NCBI RefSeq assembly: GCF_000243695.2
Contig: NZ_AHMN02000005.1
Location: 409,501 to 473,500, forward strand
Direction: 5' to 3'
Source of the DNA: Leptospira kirschneri serovar Cynopteri str. 3522 CT
GTDB lineage: Bacteria; Spirochaetota; Leptospiria; Leptospirales; Leptospiraceae
Length of the DNA stretch: 64,000 nucleotides
The notes beneath the pieces were generated by a model that saw nothing but the letters and a program-made list of their open reading frames with translations, did no database searches and was not told the origin of the DNA. The translations under genes were made by a program, and so were the position numbers. Below are positions 16,105 to 29,546 of this stretch, piece by piece; within the stretch, counting starts at the first letter, position 1, and every line of letters starts with the position of its first letter.

Positions 16105-18333
16105 TCAATCGATCTTATCTTCGGGCAGAAATATCTCTACAAGCGCCTCATCTGTATTCAAAAATTCTAAAGTAAGATAACCTCCAAAAATTTTTAGCAA
16201 AGCGCTGTGAATTCTAAGCCCTTGTCCCGCCGATTCCAAAACCTGCGTTCCGCTTGTTTCGATCTTATTTTTGATACGGATTACAATTCCTTTTTTGTCT
16301 TCTTCATTTTTTAGGAATACGACTGAAATTTTTTTATACGTTGATTCATCCGAATATTTTACAGCGTTTCTAATGGATTCTCTACAAGCATAAAATAATA
16401 TTTCCAAAACATCCGGTTTAGTAATTGGAAATCTATGTTTCAAGTCAGGATCAAAGTCCCAATAGAACCAAGACGTTTCAAATTCCGAACCAGTTAAACG
16501 AATTAAAGATTCTATCAAACCGAGCCTTTGAATCTCCATACCCGTATCCGGAAGTTCTCTCAAAAAATTAGAAACCCGTTTGTGTAAATTTGTAAGAAGT
16601 CGAATTTGTTCCGAAAATATTCCATCTTTCTTTAATTGAGAAAGTATCAAAATAGAAGAATGGATTTCCGGAAGAATTTCATCATGAAGAATTTGTCTTG
16701 TTTTATAGTCGGAAATTCTTTGCTCTTCTATATATTTCTTTTGTAAGGAACTTAAAGTAAGAGAATTACTTTCAACAAAAAGTGAAGCAAGTATCCAAGA
16801 AATCGCTGCTTTTGCAATTTCGATTTCTTCTTCCGCATATAAACCTCCATTTTCTTTTCGGCCTAAAAATAAAAACCCTTCTCCAGAGTGATCGTTTAAT
16901 ACTTTGAGACACAGAACAAAATCAGAAACGTTATTTTCCTCTAAATAAGTTATGTTTTCTTTTTCAAAAAATATATTTTGTTTTTTGAATATATTATAAT
17001 CTATATTTTTAGTTTTTTCCAGAGCTATCGGATAAGTTAAAATCATATCCGCAACAAAAGGAATTCTACTCTCGCTGATAAACAAAGCAGAAGAAGTTTC
17101 TAAAATATCCGAACAAAGCATTTCAAAAGGTTTTTGAAACTTTTCCTTCGGACTTGAAATTACATTTTCAGTCGTAATAATAGAGTTTAGAATAGAACTT
17201 TTCGCAAGTCTAAGTTCTTTATTTTTTTTCAGTAGAAAAGTTCTGGAAACGTTGTAAACATAAGATCCGATTAAAAAAATTTCTATTTTAGAAAAACCTA
17301 AACTTGAAATTATAAAATATAAAAGAGTAATCAATAAAAATCCTAAATTGGTTCTTCTCCATTCTTGTCTTAAACCGATTTTAGGTAAAATTCTTCCCGT
17401 AAATATTTCATAGGAAATCAAAGCCTGTCCCAAAGTTAAAACAGAAACCGAAACTAAAAATTGTATCCCGATTAAAAAAACATAAAAAGGAATTGGATCT
17501 AGAAATAATTTAAGAATCGGATCTTCTATAATTCCAATTCCTCCGCCTAAAAATAGAAAAAACACAAGTACAACAACTCCCAAAAGAAGCAAGGAAATCG
17601 TTTTAAGATAAGGAACTGCTTTGTTTTTAGCAATTTCAGGTAGAATTTTTTTTGAAGTCTGAAAAGAAAAAAGACCTATAACCGGAACGGAAATACAAAT
17701 TAGTATATAAAAAAGATAAGAAAGACGAAAAGAAAAAGGCACTGCATTCCAAAAATTGAATATAGATATATCAATCGAAAACTTCCGACTCCAGTTTAAA
17801 AAGAAAATGATCGCAAATATCTGAGAAGACAATAGAAGTAAAATGAAAAGTTTATAATAACCTATCCTAGCAAAATAAGCTTTTATACTTCGATCGTTCA
17901 AATCCGTAAAAAATAAATCCAATACATTCGTTTTCCAAAAACCGATCGGAAAATTTTGAGATATGTCGTGATTTTCTTCTGCTTTTAAAAAACCCAAGAA
18001 CCAAACGACTATAAAAAACCAGCCGAAAGGAATCAGAATCAATCCGAAAATTCCTGGAAAAAAATATATTGCAGGATAATTCAAAATCTTTAAAATTCCA
18101 GATTCTCCGATCCAAGAAAAAAATCCGAATAACACAGATACTACGATCAAGATCGTAATCGTAAAAGTCGCTGGCCAATTTCTTTTTTCCAAATTGACTA
18201 TGGTAGTAGACGCAAGCCAAAAAAGAATTGAAGATAAATAGAAAAATACGGAGCAAATTAAAATTTCCAAATTAAAGTTCAATATTTGATTCCCACCGAA
18301 TCCACTCCCCGGACCCATTTCTGTAATATACAT
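16105..18333 (-). CDS. Multi-pass membrane sensor histidine kinase
   Basis: A 742-aa sensor kinase. The first ~370 residues have about ten membrane helices. A GAF-like region follows (about 400-520), then a dimerisation box [12 protein letters not shown] (H550) of the NarX/DesK-like type. The ATP-binding domain has N-box [12 protein letters not shown] (650-661) and G-box GQGLRIHS (703-710). The first ATG overlaps the upstream response regulator by 62 bases; a TTG at 18,282, preceded by GGTGG, would shorten the overlap to 11 bases and start just before the first helix. The signal is unknown. Confidence 0.85.
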   Translation of the reverse strand: MYITEMGPGSGFGGNQILNFNLEILICSVFFYLSSILFWLASTTIVNLEKRNWPATFTITILIVVSVLFGFFSWIGESGILKILNYPAIYFFPGIFGLILIPFGWFFIVVWFLGFLKAEENHDISQNFPIGFWKTNVLDLFFTDLNDRSIKAYFARIGYYKLFILLLLSSQIFAIIFFLNWSRKFSIDISIFNFWNAVPFSFRLSYLFYILICISVPVIGLFSFQTSKKILPEIAKNKAVPYLKTISLLLLGVVVLVFFLFLGGGIGIIEDPILKLFLDPIPFYVFLIGIQFLVSVSVLTLGQALISYEIFTGRILPKIGLRQEWRRTNLGFLLITLLYFIISSLGFSKIEIFLIGSYVYNVSRTFLLKKNKELRLAKSSILNSIITTENVISSPKEKFQKPFEMLCSDILETSSALFISESRIPFVADMILTYPIALEKTKNIDYNIFKKQNIFFEKENITYLEENNVSDFVLCLKVLNDHSGEGFLFLGRKENGGLYAEEEIEIAKAAISWILASLFVESNSLTLSSLQKKYIEEQRISDYKTRQILHDEILPEIHSSILILSQLKKDGIFSEQIRLLTNLHKRVSNFLRELPDTGMEIQRLGLIESLIRLTGSEFETSWFYWDFDPDLKHRFPITKPDVLEILFYACRESIRNAVKYSDESTYKKISVVFLKNEEDKKGIVIRIKNKIETSGTQVLESAGQGLRIHSALLKIFGGYLTLEFLNTDEALVEIFLPEDKID

Positions 18334-19033
18334 TCCCGTCTTCCTCCCACTGAAGAAAACGGTTTTCTCTTACGATCAACGCGGCTCTTGTTCTCGCCAC
18401 TTTTTCATCGGAACTAGATTCGTTTAAATCCCAAGCCGCGTAGATTTGTCCGTTGATTCTACTAATCGTTCTTTTATCTTTAAAACCCAAACGAGCGGCG
18501 ATTTGTTCGTTGTTTAATCCTTCGCCTAACATTTTTGCTACGATCTTTTCATTTGGTTCTAAAATTGCCATTGGAGAATTTTCATCCTGATCTTTCACTT
18601 CCACGATCCTGGTTTCTATTTCAGGATCGATAAAACTTTTACCTTCGTAGGCAAGTTTGATCAATGGAACTATCATCTGAGGTAAAAGATAATTCGACTT
18701 TCGGACGTATGCATAATGACTTAAAATTCCGGCTTTGCGAAAGGCACGAAAATATTCATCGCTGTCTTGTATTGAATAGATGACTACAGGTTTTCTAGGA
18801 TATTCTTTTCGAATCGCAACTATGGTTTCAATTCCGCTTAACGTTCCGGCTAACCTTACATCTGCAAGCAATACGTCGAACTCGTTTTTTAATGCAAATT
18901 CTATCGCGTCTTCCCCTTTTGCACAATCGTAGGAAATTTTCAGTTGTGTAAATTCTTTCAGACCTTTTATGAGAGACTTTCGTAACCTTTCGTTGTCTTC
19001 TACGATCAATAGATTTAATACTTTTTCTTTCAT
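18272..19033 (-). CDS. Response regulator with HTH output
   Basis: A 253-aa partner of the kinase downstream. The receiver domain has acidic pocket E12/D13, phosphoacceptor D58 (LLADVR), S87 and K112 (VRKS). The output region (about 150-200) contains [27 protein letters not shown], a LuxR/sigma-4-like helix-turn-helix, but the recognition helix is followed by [14 protein letters not shown] and a ~50-residue tail with no close match I recognise. It probably regulates transcription when phosphorylated; targets cannot be read. Stop and kinase start overlap, so the pair is one operon. Confidence 0.85.
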   Translation of the reverse strand: MKEKVLNLLIVEDNERLRKSLIKGLKEFTQLKISYDCAKGEDAIEFALKNEFDVLLADVRLAGTLSGIETIVAIRKEYPRKPVVIYSIQDSDEYFRAFRKAGILSHYAYVRKSNYLLPQMIVPLIKLAYEGKSFIDPEIETRIVEVKDQDENSPMAILEPNEKIVAKMLGEGLNNEQIAARLGFKDKRTISRINGQIYAAWDLNESSSDEKVARTRAALIVRENRFLQWEEDGNVYYRNGSGEWIRWESNIEL

Positions 19034-19111
19034 AGATGAAAGACCAGATTTTATGTTTTTTTACTAAACTGTGTCAAGCACTTGAGTGCTTTAGAATTTG
19101 CACACGAGAGG

Positions 19112-20437
19112 ATGTATTCTTTCAAAAATTTTTATATATTCTCAAATATGAAAAGAATCATTGAAATCGTTTTATCCACCCTTGCTTTAATTTTATTCTC
19201 TCCAATTTTGATCGGAGTAAGTTTTTTAATTCTTTTAATCAATGGCCTTCCGGTTTTCTTTTTTCAGGAACGACTCGGCCTTTTGAAACGACCATTTCGA
19301 ATTTTAAAATTTAGAACTATGAAAGATGGAAGAGTTACGAACCTAGGTTATTGGTTGAGAAAAACCGGCATTGATGAACTCCCTCAAATTTGGAACATCT
19401 TAATCGGAGATATGGGAATCCTTGGCCCAAGACCACTTACACAATTTGACGTAGATCGTTTAAATTGGAACGGAAAATTTCACGAAATGCGTTGGTCCAT
19501 TCCTCCAGGTATCACAGGACTTTCGCAGTTGTATTCCGGCATGGGAGCGCGTGTTTCTTTTTGTTTCGATCGCTCTTACATAAAATTAAAAAATTCTAAT
19601 CTTAATATTTATATAATTCTATTGACTTTCTTGATGAATCTATTTGGTAAAAATAGAATTCGGGAAAAACTCAAATCAAAACTTAAAACTAGAAAAAACA
19701 AAATTCAATGGAAACATTGGAGAAATCATTTTAAAAAAAACGAAAATCGCACCTTGCCTAAAATCGATTTTGAAACTTTAGAACTTAATTCGAATGAAAT
19801 GCGATCAATCGCCTACTCGCTCGCCATATTTCAGTTAGGTGAATCTGGAGAAGGTAGAATTGCAAAAGAAATAGACAAAACAATTCTTTTCGGAATTGAC
19901 GATTTTTACAGAGAAGCGTTAAAACTTTTTGTAAAAGAAGAAGGTAGGCACGCCAGAATTTTAGGCGAATGTATTCGAGCTCTCAAAGGAGAATTGCTCC
20001 AATCCAATTGGACGGAAAAGTTATTCCATTTTGGTAGAAGATTGCTCGGAATCCGTTTGAAGTTAATGGTTCTGCTTGCCGCGGAAGTTGTAGGAATCTG
20101 CTTTTATAAAAAACTTTCTGAAAAAATTCCAAACGGATTTATAAAATCCGCCTTACTTGAAATTGTAAAAGACGAAGAAAAACATCTTAGATTTCACGGC
20201 GATTTTTTTAGAATTCGAGTCAGAAACGTTTTGACAAAGTTGGTTTTTAGACTGTTATGGAGACTTGTCTCGTTTGCGGCTTGTATCACCGTGATTTTGG
20301 ATCACAGAAAAACATTTGTTATATTAGGAATTTCTAATTGGAAAACTTTTCTGAAATTTCAAGAGATCGCAAAATCAACTGAAGAATTTATCATTGAGGG
20401 TCTGAATTGGAAACTGAATCAGACTTTTCGTTCATAA
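19112..20437 (+). CDS. Polyprenyl glycosylphosphotransferase fused to ferritin-like diiron domain
   Basis: Numbering is from the first possible start (TTG 19,082). Residues 23-190 are a bacterial sugar transferase (PglC/WcaJ type): one membrane helix, KFRTM at 76-80, DELPQ at 98-102 with the catalytic Asp-Glu, and GPRP at 115-118. Such enzymes load the first sugar phosphate onto undecaprenyl phosphate. Residues 230-400 form a separate four-helix bundle with a full set of diiron ligands: E254 or E257, E286-E287 with H290 (EEGRH), E335, and E365-E366 with H368 (DEEKH). ATG 19,112 (GAGAGG adjacent) and ATG 19,148 are other starts. The gene faces the two-component operon. The fusion is unusual. 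Confidence 0.8.
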   Translation: MYSFKNFYIFSNMKRIIEIVLSTLALILFSPILIGVSFLILLINGLPVFFFQERLGLLKRPFRILKFRTMKDGRVTNLGYWLRKTGIDELPQIWNILIGDMGILGPRPLTQFDVDRLNWNGKFHEMRWSIPPGITGLSQLYSGMGARVSFCFDRSYIKLKNSNLNIYIILLTFLMNLFGKNRIREKLKSKLKTRKNKIQWKHWRNHFKKNENRTLPKIDFETLELNSNEMRSIAYSLAIFQLGESGEGRIAKEIDKTILFGIDDFYREALKLFVKEEGRHARILGECIRALKGELLQSNWTEKLFHFGRRLLGIRLKLMVLLAAEVVGICFYKKLSEKIPNGFIKSALLEIVKDEEKHLRFHGDFFRIRVRNVLTKLVFRLLWRLVSFAACITVILDHRKTFVILGISNWKTFLKFQEIAKSTEEFIIEGLNWKLNQTFRS

Positions 20438-20469
20438 AAATAATTATAAAAAGAACGCCTCTATATAAC

Positions 20470-20530
20470 AGAGTTGTTGAAAAATTCCATAGTGGCGTTT
20501 AACAAAACTAATTCAATTGCTCGTTTCCAT
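20470..20530 (+). repeat. Family A half element
   Basis: Carries a left end AGAGTTGTTGAAAAATTCC, then diverges to the TCGTTTCCATGAAAA interior seen at the start of the window. No right end is present. It directly precedes, and probably cut, the prohibitin-like fragment. Confidence 0.6.
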
Positions 20531-20801
20531 GAAAATTCACGATTTGTTAAATATGAAACTCAGTAAATTTTATATTCTCGTGGACGAAGTGCCTATGAAG
20601 GATTTTGAATTTTCCAAAACGTTCTCCGAATCGATCGAGCTAAAACAAAAAGCGGAACAAGACGCGCTTAGAGCTAAAAACGAATTGGAAAGGGTTAAGA
20701 TCGAGGCGGAACAACAGATCGTAAACGCACGAGCGGAAGCAGAAACGTTAAGACTAAAATCACAACAGATCACTCCGATGATGGTAGAAATGGAACGGTA
20801 A
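20517..20801 (+). pseudogene. C-terminal fragment of a prohibitin/SPFH protein
   Basis: From about residue 28 on, this reads as the C-terminal coiled coil of prohibitin-family SPFH proteins (KDFEFSKTFSES, IELKQKAEQDALRAKNELER, ARAEAETLR). The SPFH domain and membrane anchor (~200 residues) are missing. The open frame begins in the family A half element just upstream, and its first codons are repeat DNA. The C-terminus ends abruptly at MVEMER. A remnant, not a working gene. Confidence 0.75.
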
Positions 20802-20866
20802 ATATCCCGATACGTATTTGGGAAATGGGCTCAATACTCTCTTTCAATTAAAATAATCCGGTCAAG

Positions 20867-20887
20867 ACGCCGGCAATTCCCCGGCGT
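20867..20887. terminator. GC-rich hairpin
   Basis: A perfect seven-base stem, ACGCCGG and CCGGCGT, with a seven-base loop. It stands out in A+T-rich DNA between the prohibitin fragment and the next gene. No T-run follows, so it may be a remnant of the lost gene's terminator or another structure. Confidence 0.35.
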
Positions 20888-20945
20888 TGTTAAGCGACTT
20901 TGTATTATTAAGACCAAATGAATTCTTCCTTCCTTTGAGGTATGT

Positions 20946-21482
20946 ATGAAAGATCATAAAATGAAGATAATCATCATTTTGACCTTATTCTTTCTTTTTC
21001 TAATGATAATGTTGCGTTTTTTACATTTCATCCCATCTTGGAAGAATTTTTTCACATGGATTAACCATTTTCTATTCGTAATAAATATTATTTTATTCTC
21101 ATATATTGTATTTCAAGTTGGAAAGGTTTTTGGGAAATTATCCAAGTTGGTAATAATTTGTTTGACTATGTTGGGCCTTTTTTATTTTTCCTTCATTTTC
21201 ATTTTAAACGAATTAGGAGAAGCCGAAGATCCCAGATGTAACATAGATAAAATCACCGAGTACCCGATAGGGAAATACCCTAAAACGTTATTCGTCATCC
21301 GCCGTAGTTGTACTGCGAACGTGGATCTTAAAATTCGAGAAGGTTGGTTTCCGATTTGGGAAAGCGTAAATTTTGTAGAAAGCGATAGTGAACATTCTCA
21401 AATCATTGAAATATCAGATCCATACGGAAACTACTTCGGTTATGACCCTATTCAAAATAATTTTTGGCACATTTTAAAATAA
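20946..21482 (+). CDS. Membrane protein of unknown function
   Basis: A 178-aa protein with three hydrophobic helices in the first ~95 residues, then a soluble C-terminal domain containing two Cys (PRCNID and RRSCTA) that could form a disulfide if exported. The start ATG has GAGG six bases upstream. No family recognised. Flanked by a prohibitin remnant and a family A element, so it is a lone gene in an accessory-looking stretch. Confidence 0.7.
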   Translation: MKDHKMKIIIILTLFFLFLMIMLRFLHFIPSWKNFFTWINHFLFVINIILFSYIVFQVGKVFGKLSKLVIICLTMLGLFYFSFIFILNELGEAEDPRCNIDKITEYPIGKYPKTLFVIRRSCTANVDLKIREGWFPIWESVNFVESDSEHSQIIEISDPYGNYFGYDPIQNNFWHILK

Positions 21483-21548
21483 GCTCAATTGAAAATGAAT
21501 CCTTCTAAAAATTCCAACTTGATCCTTCCATTCTATTGTAAAAAGAAT

Positions 21549-21649
21549 AGAGTTGTTGAAAAATTAATTCTTGATCTGTTTGTATTGGATTGAAATGGAC
21601 AATTGAAGCAATTTTACGAATCTTCACTATGGAATTTTTCAACAACTCT
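21549..21649 (-). repeat. Family A MITE-like element, complete inverted copy
   Basis: A 101-bp element, inverted relative to the copy at 8,282 and nearly identical to it, with both ends intact and TA on each outer side. Its right end lies three bases from the first sensible ATG of the WG-repeat gene. Confidence 0.85.
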
Positions 21650-21652
21650 AAT

Positions 21653-22558
21653 ATGATAAAATTTATGTTTAAAATTTTTTTCGTTTTGTTCTTTATTTTC
21701 GGATTTTTCAAATCCTTATTTGCAGACGTTCATCCCTGCGCCGCGAACTTTAAATTCAATCAAATTTCAAAAAACGGATTCTCCTTTGTTGATCTTAAAT
21801 CTACCAATCCGAAACTTTCCACAATCGCAGTCCAATTTGAAGAAGCTGATTCTTTTGTAGACGGACTTGCCCTTATAAAACTAGAAGGAAAATACGGTTA
21901 TATCGATAAATCAGGAAAACTTGTCATCAAACCGCAGTTTGGCGAAGCGTATTCTTTTTCGGAAGGCCTGGCTCTTGTTAAAATTCAAGGTTCAAACGGA
22001 TATATTAATCGAAATGGTAATCTTGTGATCCAAACTCAGTTTGAACATTCCGGTTTTTTTTCGGAAGGTTTGGCTTTTGTTAAATCCGGAGCAAAATTCG
22101 GATATATCGACAAAACCGGATCAATGGTGATTCAGCCTCAGTTTGAATCTGCATCCGATTTTTCGGAAGGTTTAGCTTCAGTAAGAATTATAGATCGATG
22201 GGGTTTTATAAACAGATCAGGACAAATCGTAATTAAACCTCAGTTTCAATTTCCCGCCTCCTTTTCGGATGGTATTGCGGCAGTAACCAAAAATAGAATC
22301 GATTTTTATATTGATAAGAATGGTAACCAAACGACAACTCCTCAATTTAAAGATTTTTTTTCTTTTTCTAAAGATCTGATTCCGATTTTAATAGAAAAAA
22401 AATGGGGTTATATGGATCGAAAATATTCCATCGTTATCAAACCCCAATTTGAAGAAGCGGGTTCTATTTCTTCTAATCAAATGGTAAGGGTTAAAATTCG
22501 AGGCAAGTGGGGATTCATTAACTTTTCCGAATGTTTAAAAAAAGTTCCCAAAGAATAA
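21653..22558 (+). CDS. WG (KWG) beta-repeat protein, exported
   Basis: About seven WG repeats of ~45 residues, each with the pattern GYIDKSG..VI.PQF..A..FSEGLA.V; clear units start at KYGYIDKSG, SNGYINRNG, KFGYIDKTG, RWGFINRSG, FYIDKNG, KWGYMDRK and KWGFINF. The KWG repeat was first described in Leptospira, and such arrays make beta-rich, probably surface, binding proteins. A hydrophobic N-terminus (FKIFFVLFFIFGFF then SLFADV) acts as signal peptide. The frame is open back to 21,590, but those codons are family A repeat DNA, so ATG 21,653 (or 21,665) is preferred. No ribosome site separates repeat and start. Confidence 0.85.
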   Translation: MIKFMFKIFFVLFFIFGFFKSLFADVHPCAANFKFNQISKNGFSFVDLKSTNPKLSTIAVQFEEADSFVDGLALIKLEGKYGYIDKSGKLVIKPQFGEAYSFSEGLALVKIQGSNGYINRNGNLVIQTQFEHSGFFSEGLAFVKSGAKFGYIDKTGSMVIQPQFESASDFSEGLASVRIIDRWGFINRSGQIVIKPQFQFPASFSDGIAAVTKNRIDFYIDKNGNQTTTPQFKDFFSFSKDLIPILIEKKWGYMDRKYSIVIKPQFEEAGSISSNQMVRVKIRGKWGFINFSECLKKVPKE

Positions 22559-22785
22559 AATAAATCTTAACATTTATTTTTTATAATATTATATATTCTT
22601 TAAATTTTATATACTTGAATTATTCCGAACGCCAATAAAGGCAAAACTCTTTAGTTCTCTTCCCAAAATCCAAATGCCGACTCATAGAGAAGTGTTTGCT
22701 GAGTGGACTTCGAACGACTCTGAGATTGAATTTCATAAAAATGTAGGAACTACCACAATCTAAAAAAATAGAAGTTTATAACAAT

Positions 22786-22962
22786 TACTACTCGGACACA
22801 TAAATAGAATACTTGGGTTAGATTGTTTCAAAAATTTGAATGTTTTAGTCCTGCTCTAAAATGCCGTAAATCCCGAATTTGTGGTATTTTTTAAGTACCA
22901 CTATTTTTTCGCAAATTCGGCCGTTAATAAACTTGGCATTATTTTCATGCATCCGAATAGTA
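22786..22962. repeat. Family D variant with different core
   Basis: Has D ends (TACTACTCGGACACAT on the left, ATGCATCCGAATAGTA on the right), but the core differs from 7,703. It contains an imperfect long palindrome around CCGAATTTGTGGTA and GTACCACTATTTTTTCGC. The same core recurs near 40,841. Confidence 0.55.
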
Positions 22963-23209
22963 AATCTGCCGTGTTCAAAGTGTGGGAACTAACACAAAAC
23001 CTAGGTTTGTTTGTAAAATAATATAGGAACTCTCGCAAACCACGATTTTACGAACAAATTCTAGAATTGTAGGAACTCATTCTTTTAAAAAATTTTTTCT
23101 CACTTTTTTACGTCGAACTCACAATATATTCGTTTTTTTGAATCTTCTTTTCTACAGACGGTAGTAATTTTTATTCTAGAAAATCCCCGCGCAAAGGATC
23201 GAAGCGGGG

Positions 23210-23269
23210 TCAAGTTATTGGTTTTTTTGTTTTTTCATATTTTGATTAGATTATTTTGCAATAACTTGA
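23210..23269. repeat. TCAAGTTATTG palindrome, divergent copy
   Basis: A 60-bp stretch bounded by TCAAGTTATTG and CAATAACTTGA with an A+T loop. The ends are identical to the palindromes inside family B copies, but the loop differs. Flanked by a short CCCCGC / GCGGGG inverted repeat on the left and GGAGCTGAGAGCCTGG on the right, as in family B. Confidence 0.65.
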
Positions 23270-23529
23270 CCGGAGCTGAGAGCCTGGTGCTTTGGCCGTT
23301 TCCAATCGACTTTTTTGTTTTTCGTAAAAGTTAGCCCAAAGCATGCGCCCGCTTTTTATTTTTAATAAGGAAGTTCTTTAAAATGGATTGTGGAAAAGTT
23401 ATTTTATAGATTCATTTTTTGTTTAGCATTTGATCGCCAAACAAGAGTTTTACGATCAAATCTAAATCTTAAGACGTTATATTTGGATTTGATGGAGGTT
23501 TTCTAAATTTTAAAGTCTCAAATTTGTTT

Positions 23530-24192
23530 TTAAGACCGAATGAATTCTTCCGTTGTATCTTCTTCTTCTCTGAGATCGTAAAAACTATATTCGAAATTTT
23601 TTCCCGCTACAACTTCAAGACCATATACGTATTCCGAAATTCTTACGTTTTTTACTATGTCTAAATGATAAAGTTCGGCTAAGAATTTCATTTTGTCTAA
23701 GGAAATCTTATCGTTGATTTTCGGTCCGATCGAATATTCATTTTTCATCCAATCTAATACGATCAGCTTGCCTCCTTTTTTTATGGAACGTATAAGTCCG
23801 TCCATTGCAAGCCCCGGATCCGGAAACGTGGATAATACCAATGATGCAAATACTGCATCGGGCGCAGGTATCCACTCTGGTAACAAAGGATGGTCCGACT
23901 TTTCAATGAAGAACGGCGTAAAGTTTGAAATCTCTTCTCTATTTTTCCAATGAAGCACTTCATCCAGTAAATCCTGCTGATACTCCGCTCCCCAAAGCCA
24001 AGCGTCTTTTGGTAGTTGTTTTTTGAGTTCCAAGGTGAAATAACCTAGTCCCATTCCAAAATCTACTAGGTTTATGACTTCTTTCAAATTGAAGTGCTTA
24101 AATACGATCTCAGGTGGTGTGAGTTCTCTACGTTTACTAGAAATCAGAAAATTCTGATATTCTAGGTTTTCATAATAATCCAGACCGCTCAT
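23530..24192 (-). CDS. Class I SAM-dependent methyltransferase
   Basis: A 220-aa protein with the SAM-binding motif VDFGMGLGYF (43-52), a following acidic residue in GAEYQQ, and the late motif DAVFASLVLSTFPDP with KKGGKLIVLDWM, typical of UbiE/Methyltransf_11 enzymes. Substrate unknown. ATG start without a strong ribosome site. Monocistronic between repeat regions. Confidence 0.8.
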   Translation of the reverse strand: MSGLDYYENLEYQNFLISSKRRELTPPEIVFKHFNLKEVINLVDFGMGLGYFTLELKKQLPKDAWLWGAEYQQDLLDEVLHWKNREEISNFTPFFIEKSDHPLLPEWIPAPDAVFASLVLSTFPDPGLAMDGLIRSIKKGGKLIVLDWMKNEYSIGPKINDKISLDKMKFLAELYHLDIVKNVRISEYVYGLEVVAGKNFEYSFYDLREEEDTTEEFIRS

Positions 24193-24436
24193 TTTCTTAT
24201 TGGATTATGTCTATCTATTCTTTCAGAAATGTCAAATCGGAAATTTTTATTGTGGTAGTTCCCACAATTTACAACAAAAGTCTAGACTTCTTCTGCAAAA
24301 TTTAAGATATGCGAGTTCCCTCAGTTTAACAAAAAATCCGCCTTCTTCGATAAAACCTAAAACTAGTTTCATTCACTTCACAAGAAACTTTAATTTCTAA
24401 AATAGAATTCTAAGCCCTTATTGATGATAGTTGTCT

Positions 24437-24594
24437 TACTACTCGAACGTATGAAAATAATACTAGAAATTACGGTCAATTTTACCAAAGATACGAAAAT
24501 TCTCAAAAATTGAGTTTAATCCAGAACTGTTAGCTTTTTTGAAGGAGACCCTAAATTTTAAGACAAGCTTACCTTTTCATACATCCGAGTAGTA
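24437..24594. repeat. Family D MITE-like element
   Basis: A 158-bp copy with ends TACTACTCGAACGTATGA and CATACATCCGAGTAGTA. The interior blocks (TTTTACCAAAGATACG, TTCTCAAAAA, TAGCTTTTTTG) follow the order of 7,703. It ends ~60 bp before the FnIII/TPR gene and may carry that gene's leader. Confidence 0.65.
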
Positions 24595-24651
24595 ATTCGT
24601 TTTCAGTCATGATTACCTACTTCGATTTGATGTTAAATAACAAGGATTGGA

Positions 24652-27386
<2,735 letters not shown>

Positions 27387-27451
27387 GATCCGTTTGCCAA
27401 TAATTTTCCGAAGTTTTTAGAATTCGCCCCAAAACCAAATCGTATCGTATC

Positions 27452-27481
27452 GTCTAAATAGATCCAAGAATTTATTTAGAC
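27452..27481. terminator. Hairpin after TPR gene
   Basis: A perfect nine-base stem, GTCTAAATA and TATTTAGAC, with a 12-base loop, 65 bases after the stop. No long T-run follows. Directly before it is a short tandem, CGTATCGTATCGT. Confidence 0.4.
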
Positions 27482-27646
27482 AATATAAAGTAACGTGAGT
27501 TAATTCTGCGTAAGATGAGTCCCTACAGATTTTGTCTCATTACAAATTTTTAAACATTCATTTTTTGTAATTTGAGCTGCCGAGTTTCCTACATTTTTTA
27601 TAAAACAAATTTCTTATATAGAATTCACATTAAAGTAAATTCAAAT

Positions 27647-28036
27647 TTATGTATTTTTAATGATCCCGTTTTGTACATAAAGCAAACACTTTTCAGGTTT
27701 CAACATTATACCGTATGCATAGTTTGTTCCAAACACAATTTGATTGATATTTTTTCCGGTAATTGTAACTGATTCGATCTGGCAATCGGAAATATAACAA
27801 TTCTCTATATAACAATCTTGGATAGATATGGTCTTAAGATTACAAAAAAGGAATTTAGTATTTTTAAGATTACATTTTTCTAAACTAATATTTATAAAAC
27901 AATTTTTAAATTCCACACTTTCTAAATCATAGTTCCTAAGTGTAAAATTAAAATCCTCAACAGATACGTTCGTAAATTTCTTTTTCCCTTTTTTAATAAG
28001 CTGAATAAATTCTTGAACGGAAAGATCATGAATCAC
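27647..28036 (-). CDS. Pentapeptide-repeat-like small protein
   Basis: A 129-aa protein. Residues 28-92 follow a five-residue rhythm with a central aromatic or aliphatic residue (FNFTL, YDLES, VEFKN, CFINI, SLEKC, NLKNT, KFLFC, NLKTI, SIQDC, YIENC, YISDC), the sign of a right-handed quadrilateral beta-helix. It is unusually Cys-rich. Pentapeptide proteins bind diverse partners, including DNA gyrase; no specific role is visible. It stands alone between repeat elements. Confidence 0.6.
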   Translation of the reverse strand: MIHDLSVQEFIQLIKKGKKKFTNVSVEDFNFTLRNYDLESVEFKNCFINISLEKCNLKNTKFLFCNLKTISIQDCYIENCYISDCQIESVTITGKNINQIVFGTNYAYGIMLKPEKCLLYVQNGIIKNT

Positions 28037-28463
28037 TTTTTACAGACCTAATAATATAAACTTAGTTTACTGATTTCTATAAAATCAAGAACCGTTAATT
28101 TTTACCATAAGATAACGTGAGTTCGATGTAAGAAAACCATAATCTGAAAAAGTTGGAATCTAAGTAATACCAATATAAAATTCAAAGATTCTCAAATTAA
28201 ACTTTTACATAAAGCCGCCATTCAAAACCGAATCTCCTAATATAAATTCAGTTTTGAATCTAAAGACGATATATCGTATAATGTTTTCTATATACAATAG
28301 AGTTGTTGAAAATTCCATAGTGAAGATTCGTAAAATTGCTTCAATTGTCCATTTCAATCCAATACAAACAGATCAAGAATTAATTTTTCAACAACTCTAA
28401 TTTATTGACCAGAGCTAAAGAGCCCAGTCCGGCGACACCCTGGTTTTATTAAACTAACTTACG
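28037..28463. other. Spacer with family E, A and B pieces
   Basis: A family E end at about 28,113-28,165, family A copy 28,299-28,398, and a partial B end (GACCAGAGCTAAAGAGCCCAG) up to the stop of the next gene. No gene. Confidence 0.55.
28299..28398 (+). repeat. Family A MITE-like element, complete copy
   Basis: Same orientation and almost same sequence as 8,282-8,381, with one A fewer after the left end. TA lies on both outer sides. The B-like fragment follows directly. Confidence 0.85.
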
Positions 28464-29435
<972 letters not shown>

Positions 29436-29546
29436 AATTGAAACTTCCTAACTTTTTGTAAAAAGACGATCTGAGTTTCAAGACAAGCAGTAATTCCGTT
29501 CGGTTTTTACTTTTCGGCTGAACCCAAAAAACCGATACTAAAAACA

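Larger units (their letters stand above)
22559..23529. other. 970-bp repeat-filled spacer
   Basis: No gene seen. It contains a decayed family B interior (22,680-22,735), family D variant 22,786-22,962, at least four TGTGG palindrome copies (about 22,743, 22,980, 23,022, 23,071) and the palindrome insert 23,210-23,269 with B-like flanks. Confidence 0.6.
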
